Shown here: positions 59,748-64,000 of the stretch, in pieces
Layout of the letters: the number at the start of each line of letters is the position of its first letter
How positions within the stretch are numbered: the stretch's first letter is position 1
Assembly: GCF_023078335.1 (NCBI RefSeq)
Contig: NZ_CP095550.1
Span: forward strand, 4,260,001 to 4,324,000
Reading direction: 5' to 3'
From: Metabacillus endolithicus
GTDB lineage: Bacteria; Bacillota; Bacilli; Bacillales; Bacillaceae
DNA: 64,000 nt
The notes under the pieces: model-generated
The model's database searches: none
What the model saw: the letters and a program-made list of their open reading frames with translations, nothing else
Told to the model about the DNA's origin: nothing
Position numbers and translations under genes: made by a program

Positions 59748-60767
59748 TTATGAAACAATATCAAAATATGTTTCATCGTTACAAATAATAAACAATTTTG
59801 CATCGCTTGGAATAGGTTGATGAAGCTTGCTTATAATGGACATATCATTTCCGTTGGAAAGAAGAATGGCCCCTTTTGCTGACAAAGCAATGCTTGCATC
59901 TTGATACGTTTTCCACTCTGATTTTTTAGAAATAGAGTAAAGGTCATATCCCTCATGACTTGTTAGTTGGCGAATAATTTCACTAGAACCATTAAACAAA
60001 ATAGACCTAGCGGCTAAGTGGGCAGCGGTGTCATTTGCGGTAATATATTCGTTCACATTTACATGGTTGAAGGCATGAATATGATTTGAATTGGACACTT
60101 CACAAATCGTATAAATATGCTGATTATGTTCTTTTTCAATTCCTTTTATCATAGAAGCAATTAATAGTGTATGTCCATCTGCCTGTGAAGCTGTTAGAAC
60201 ATCATCTGGTGAAAAAACCATAATAGATTTAGAACTTAATATATTAGCTTGATAAAGAACATCAATACTTGCAGGGTTTCCATTTACAAATTCAACCCGT
60301 TCGTGTTGAAGTGGGATTTTTGAAATGTTTTCATCAACAATGACAACTCGAACATGCTCAAAAGTCTTTAAAAGCTCCTCTAAAGTAATGGCGGCTTTTT
60401 TTGTCCAGTTAATTAATAAAATGTGGTTCTTCGTTGTGATTTTCAATTTTCCTTCCTCCTTTAAGCGTTTTCTGATACTAAAGAAGTCAATTACTTTACC
60501 AATGAAGATACTCATTAAGCCAATTCCTACAATGTACAGAAACATAGCGAAAATTTTTCCGTTTACAGTTGTAGGTGAAACATCACCATAACCAACTGTT
60601 GCAACAGTCGTCATTGTCCACCATAATCCTTCGAAAGGGCTTGTAAAAGTTTCTGGTTCAATATAATAAACAATATAGCTGCTTGCTAATATTAACGATA
60701 ATGTTGCAAAAATAAGTATCCAGTTGTTCATATGTATGACTTTCATAAAGAATCGAATTAAAAACAC
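59748..60767 (-). CDS. Two-helix potassium channel with RCK (TrkA-N) domain
   Basis: A 339-residue ligand-gated K+ channel. The first helix is NWILIFATLSLILASSYIVYY. The pore loop carries the K+ selectivity filter TVGYGD (about 57-62). A second helix follows, then a cytosolic RCK domain (KNHILLINWTKKA ... VIVDEN). The build is like B. subtilis YugO. GTG at 60767 lies 8 bases after AAAGGAG; a GTG three codons upstream is too close to that site. No KtrA-like partner gene is adjacent. Confidence 0.88.
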   Translation of the reverse strand: MFLIRFFMKVIHMNNWILIFATLSLILASSYIVYYIEPETFTSPFEGLWWTMTTVATVGYGDVSPTTVNGKIFAMFLYIVGIGLMSIFIGKVIDFFSIRKRLKEEGKLKITTKNHILLINWTKKAAITLEELLKTFEHVRVVIVDENISKIPLQHERVEFVNGNPASIDVLYQANILSSKSIMVFSPDDVLTASQADGHTLLIASMIKGIEKEHNQHIYTICEVSNSNHIHAFNHVNVNEYITANDTAAHLAARSILFNGSSEIIRQLTSHEGYDLYSISKKSEWKTYQDASIALSAKGAILLSNGNDMSIISKLHQPIPSDAKLFIICNDETYFDIVS

Positions 60768-60863
60768 AGGGAACACTCCTTTCGCTTAGTCTAAAACAAT
60801 CAGTCATAAGAAAATCTTAACATATTTAAGTATATATATAATATGAAATTGGTTATCTATTGG

Positions 60864-60906
60864 AAAAAAAGATACGGGACAGTCCTTGTATGGACTGTCC
60901 CGTATC
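60864..60906 (-). terminator. Terminator of clpE
   Basis: 15-bp perfect stem GATACGGGACAGTCC / GGACTGTCCCGTATC (60871-60885 with 60892-60906), then TTTTTTT on the minus strand. Confidence 0.9.
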
Positions 60907-60909
60907 CTT

Positions 60910-63033
60910 TTAATTAACTGCAATCTTATTGTCAACAACATCTATATCGATTTGTGTTATATTTTCTTGATCTAAAAGAAGATCAGTTATTTGATCTTCT
61001 ACATGCTCTTGTATGGCACGGCGAAGTGGGCGGGCACCAAAGGAGGGGTGATAGCCTAGTGCAGCAAGTTTTTCTTTTGCTTCATTAGTAACAGTAATCG
61101 AGATATTTTGTTCTGCTAATGTTTCAGCTAGCTCTTTTATCATTAATGTAACAATTTTTAAGAGATCTTCTTTTTCAAGGGAAGAAAACTCAATGATATT
61201 ATCAAATCTATTAAGAAATTCTGGTTTAAAGAATGAACCAAGTGATTGTAATAGTTGACTTTCTTCTACAGCTGTGTTTGATGATGTTTCAAATCCAACG
61301 GTTATACGTTTTTCACCTACGCCTGCATTACTTGTCATAATAATAACAGTATCCTTAAAGCTGACAGTACGACCTTGACTATCTGTTAATCTGCCATCCT
61401 CTAAGATCTGTAGGAACAAGTGTTGCACATCTGGATGAGCTTTCTCAATTTCATCTAATAGAATGATACTATAAGGATTGCGGCGAACTTTTTCAGTTAG
61501 TTGACCGGCTTCATCATGCCCTACATAACCTGGAGGGGAGCCAATAATTTTTGAAACAGCATGTTTCTCCATATACTCACTCATATCTAGGCGTATCATT
61601 GCGTCTTTTGAGCCAAAAAGTTCTTCTGCTAATGACTTTGTTAATTCTGTTTTACCAACACCGGTTGGTCCAACGAATAAGAAGGAACCAATTGGTCGAG
61701 CCTTGGATTTAAGACCAGCACGACTTCTTCGGATTGCTTTTGATACCTTACGAACAGCATCTTCTTGTCCAATGACTTTTTCTGTAAGACTTTTCTCTAA
61801 ATGCTTCATTTTTGATTGCTCATGACTTTGAAGCTTTCCAACTGGAATTCCTGTTTTCTTTGCTATAATGGATTGAATGTCCTCTATAGAAACAACAAGC
61901 TTTTCATTTGTTGATTTTTCACTATTTAACTGCGATTCAAGATGAGCTTCTTCATCTCTTAATTTAGCAGCTAATTCGTAGTCTTCGTTTTTAGTAGCTT
62001 CTTGTTTTTTTAGTGAAATATGTTTTAGACGTTCTTTTATCTCTTCATCACTTTCATTTTTTAACATTAAGTTCTTTTTAGAACCAGCTTCATCCAACAA
62101 ATCGATTGCTTTATCAGGAAGATATCGGTCTTGAATATAACGATGTGAAAGGGAAACGCAGGCTTCAATAGCTTCATCAGAATAAGATACATGATGATAT
62201 TGCTCGTACTTATCTTGAATACCTTTTAAGATTTCAATCGCTTTATCAATTGTTGGTTCATGAACCATTACTGGCTGAAAGCGTCGCTCAAGTGCAGCAT
62301 CTTTTTCAATTTTTCTATATTCTTTTAATGTTGTAGCACCTACAACTTGTAGCTCTCCTCTTGCCAGAGCTGGTTTTAGGATATTACCTGCATCCATTGA
62401 CCCCTCTGCTGAACCAGCCCCAACAAGCTGATGAATTTCATCTATGAATAATATAATGTTTTTACGATTTTGTAGCTCTTCTATAATCTTCTTCATTCGT
62501 TCTTCAAATTGACCTCTAATCCCTGTATTTGCAACAAGTGATGCTACATCTAAGAGATAAACCTCTTTATTTGTAAGTTTTGCTGGAACAGATCCGTTTG
62601 CAATCTTCAAAGCAAGACCTTCCACGACAGCTGTTTTACCTACGCCTGGTTCTCCAATTAACACGGGATTATTTTTGTTTCGGCGGTTTAAGATTTCAAT
62701 CATTCGCTCAACTTCTTCATCACGGCCAATCACAGGATCGATTAAGCCTGCTCGTGCAGCATGAGTTAAATTACGGCCAAGTTGGTCAAGAATTCCACCA
62801 CCGCTGGATTGAGTTTTTGGTTGAGCGTTTTCCGCTGATGATCCTTGTTGTTGAAATTCTTTCATAAATTGTTCAAATGGAAACGAAGGAAATCCCCCTG
62901 CAAATCCTGAAGGGATAGCTTGTTTATACATTGAATAGCAGTCTTTACATAATGTTAGTTGCTTATGTTGATTATTTATTTGAACGTTTAAATGAACTGT
63001 AGCTTGCTTTGATTGACAATTTTCACACATCAT
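60910..63033 (-). CDS. clpE: ATP-dependent Clp protease ATPase ClpE
   Basis: A 707-residue Hsp100 unfoldase that works with ClpP on misfolded proteins. The N-terminal zinc finger CENC...CKDC (residues 3-33) is the ClpE hallmark. The first AAA+ domain has Walker A GEPGVGKT and [12 protein letters not shown], followed by a UVR-type coiled segment ([20 protein letters not shown]). The second AAA+ domain has GPTGVGKT and a C-terminal D2-small domain. AAAGGAG precedes the ATG. Three CtsR boxes upstream show heat-shock control. Confidence 0.96.
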   Translation of the reverse strand: MMCENCQSKQATVHLNVQINNQHKQLTLCKDCYSMYKQAIPSGFAGGFPSFPFEQFMKEFQQQGSSAENAQPKTQSSGGGILDQLGRNLTHAARAGLIDPVIGRDEEVERMIEILNRRNKNNPVLIGEPGVGKTAVVEGLALKIANGSVPAKLTNKEVYLLDVASLVANTGIRGQFEERMKKIIEELQNRKNIILFIDEIHQLVGAGSAEGSMDAGNILKPALARGELQVVGATTLKEYRKIEKDAALERRFQPVMVHEPTIDKAIEILKGIQDKYEQYHHVSYSDEAIEACVSLSHRYIQDRYLPDKAIDLLDEAGSKKNLMLKNESDEEIKERLKHISLKKQEATKNEDYELAAKLRDEEAHLESQLNSEKSTNEKLVVSIEDIQSIIAKKTGIPVGKLQSHEQSKMKHLEKSLTEKVIGQEDAVRKVSKAIRRSRAGLKSKARPIGSFLFVGPTGVGKTELTKSLAEELFGSKDAMIRLDMSEYMEKHAVSKIIGSPPGYVGHDEAGQLTEKVRRNPYSIILLDEIEKAHPDVQHLFLQILEDGRLTDSQGRTVSFKDTVIIMTSNAGVGEKRITVGFETSSNTAVEESQLLQSLGSFFKPEFLNRFDNIIEFSSLEKEDLLKIVTLMIKELAETLAEQNISITVTNEAKEKLAALGYHPSFGARPLRRAIQEHVEDQITDLLLDQENITQIDIDVVDNKIAVN

Positions 63034-63087
63034 CTTTAAAACTCCTTTTCATTAATAATTTATATAGAAAAGATTTCTGTGAAAGAG

Positions 63088-63180
63088 TTTGATCTTTATT
63101 GACCAATAGGATAAAAAGAAAGAGGTCTTATGTTTGACCTTCTTTGATCATAGTATACTTTGACCTTTTTTGACTTTCAA
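63088..63180 (-). promoter_or_regulatory. clpE promoter with three CtsR operators
   Basis: Minus-strand sigma-A promoter TTGAAA (63175-63180), 17-base spacer, TATACT (63152-63157). CtsR heptad repeats spaced by 3 bases occur at 63159-63175 (AGTCAAA-GGTCAAA, overlapping the spacer), 63133-63149 (GATCAAA-GGTCAAA) and 63088-63104 (GGTCAAT-GATCAAA). They should give tight repression. Confidence 0.85.
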
Positions 63181-63312
63181 GTGTTTTGCCTGAATTTCTG
63201 AAATGGGATTTCTTTACAGGAATTTTAAAAGAGGTTATGAAAATGAAGTGAATCATCTCTATTTACGCTCATATAATGATACAAGCTGTTTAACTATAGT
63301 GAGGTGTAAAGG

Positions 63313-64000
63313 ATGAGGAGATCTTGGATTGCCTCGTTTCAAGTCGCTGCTGTTTATGTAGGAACAGTAGTAGGAGCTGGATTTGCGACTGGACGAGAAA
63401 TAGTTGAGTTTTTTACAAAATACGGTATTTTTGGACTTGCAGGTATTTTATTAGTGGGTTTTATTTTTGTTTATATTGGGACGAAAATGCTCATCCTATC
63501 AAAGCGAATTAACGCAGCTTCTTATCAAGATTTAATGATCTTTTTATTTGGTAAGAAAATAGGAAGATTTATAAATATTTTTATGCTCATCATATTATTA
63601 GGATTAACCTCTATCATGTTGTCAGGTGCAGGAGCAATATTTAAAGAACAGCTTGGTCTTTCTGTAAGGTTAGGTGTTATTATTACGATTTTATTAACAA
63701 TAGCTGTTATGTTTTTTGGAATTAAGGGGTTATTTAGTGTAAATATCATCGTAGTACCGATGCTGATTCTATTTAGTACAATTCTAGCTGTTCAATCTTT
63801 CTCTATTGAAGCTTTAAGTGTAATGCCCGATAAAACATCTGCCACGTTTAAATGGATTCTTTCTGCTGTTTCTTATGCAGCCTTTAATTTAACAATGGCT
63901 GCAGCTGTTTTAGTGCCTTTAGCAAATGAAATTCAAGATGAGAAAGTCTTGAAACGGGGAGGAATCCTTGGGGGAGTCTTTTTAACCGCAATCCTAATTA
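63313..64000 (+). CDS. ykvI: YkvI-family membrane protein (3' end outside window)
   Basis: The first 229 codons of an integral membrane transporter-like protein, open to the right edge. At least six helices; N-terminal FQVAAVYVGTVVGAGFATGREIVEFF is the family start and resembles amino-acid/sodium symporter helix 1. ATG 63313 with GAGGTGTAAAGG upstream. Position after clpE agrees with B. subtilis ykvI. The substrate is unknown. Confidence 0.85.
   Translation, partial: MRRSWIASFQVAAVYVGTVVGAGFATGREIVEFFTKYGIFGLAGILLVGFIFVYIGTKMLILSKRINAASYQDLMIFLFGKKIGRFINIFMLIILLGLTSIMLSGAGAIFKEQLGLSVRLGVIITILLTIAVMFFGIKGLFSVNIIVVPMLILFSTILAVQSFSIEALSVMPDKTSATFKWILSAVSYAAFNLTMAAAVLVPLANEIQDEKVLKRGGILGGVFLTAILI

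Overview
The window is low-GC chromosomal DNA from a spore-forming Bacillaceae bacterium. The evidence is spore genes (gerA-type operon, spo0E, an alpha/beta SASP, kinE), Bacillus-type regulators (TnrA, SigI/RsgI, CtsR boxes, MhqR), SAM and TPP riboswitches, and gene order. From ligD/ku through uppP, dedA, sigI-rsgI, sspD, ykrK, htpX, ktrD, ykrP, kinE, ogt, the mtn genes, spo0E, mhqR, motBA, clpE and ykvI the layout follows the Bacillus subtilis ykoU-to-ykvI region. It is not B. subtilis: several genes are added or replaced, and the genus cannot be fixed from the sequence. I see no rRNA, tRNA, IS element, phage or CRISPR array.

Layout. 1-3 kb: end of a GGDEF-EAL protein and a ThDP enzyme. 3-4.7 kb: class D sortase with its LPDTA-tailed acidic surface substrate. 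4.8-8.4 kb: gerA/gerB/gerC-type germination operon with every gene frame-broken. 8.4-11 kb: YmaF-like protein and thiC under a TPP riboswitch. 11-14.3 kb: MOSC protein, Spo0E-like mini-gene, tnrA with a TnrA box, small genes, a nucleotidyltransferase. 14.3-18.4 kb: MarR regulator plus RND efflux pump. 18.4-27.7 kb: the NHEJ genes ligD and ku, separated by a HAD phosphatase and a giant amylopullulanase. 27.8-39.5 kb: uppP, dedA, sigI-rsgI, sspD, ykrK, htpX, ktrD, sporulation-like small genes, a B12-type radical SAM protein, ykrP. 39.9-51.2 kb: kinE, ogt and the methionine salvage genes in two S-box arms (mtnK-mtnA; mtnW-mtnX-mtnB-mtnD) with mtnU and mtnE between. 51.2-64 kb: ABC-F protein, CBS protein, polysaccharide deacetylase-like protein, spo0E, ZIP transporter, mhqR, motAB, K+ channel, clpE, ykvI.

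Functional themes are methionine salvage and SAM sensing, the sporulation phosphorelay (kinE, spo0E, a second Spo0E-like gene), protein quality control (htpX, clpE), envelope stress (sigI/rsgI), potassium transport, DNA repair (ligD, ku, ogt) and starch use.

Caveat: about a dozen genes carry frame breaks that one added or removed base repairs. Most are losses of one base, usually in a short homopolymer run, and several hit conserved housekeeping genes (mtnK, mtnD, motB, kinE). Promoters, ribosome sites and motifs around them are intact. Sequencing or assembly indels are the simplest explanation for most. These genes are typed as pseudogene, and each entry gives the probable intact reading.
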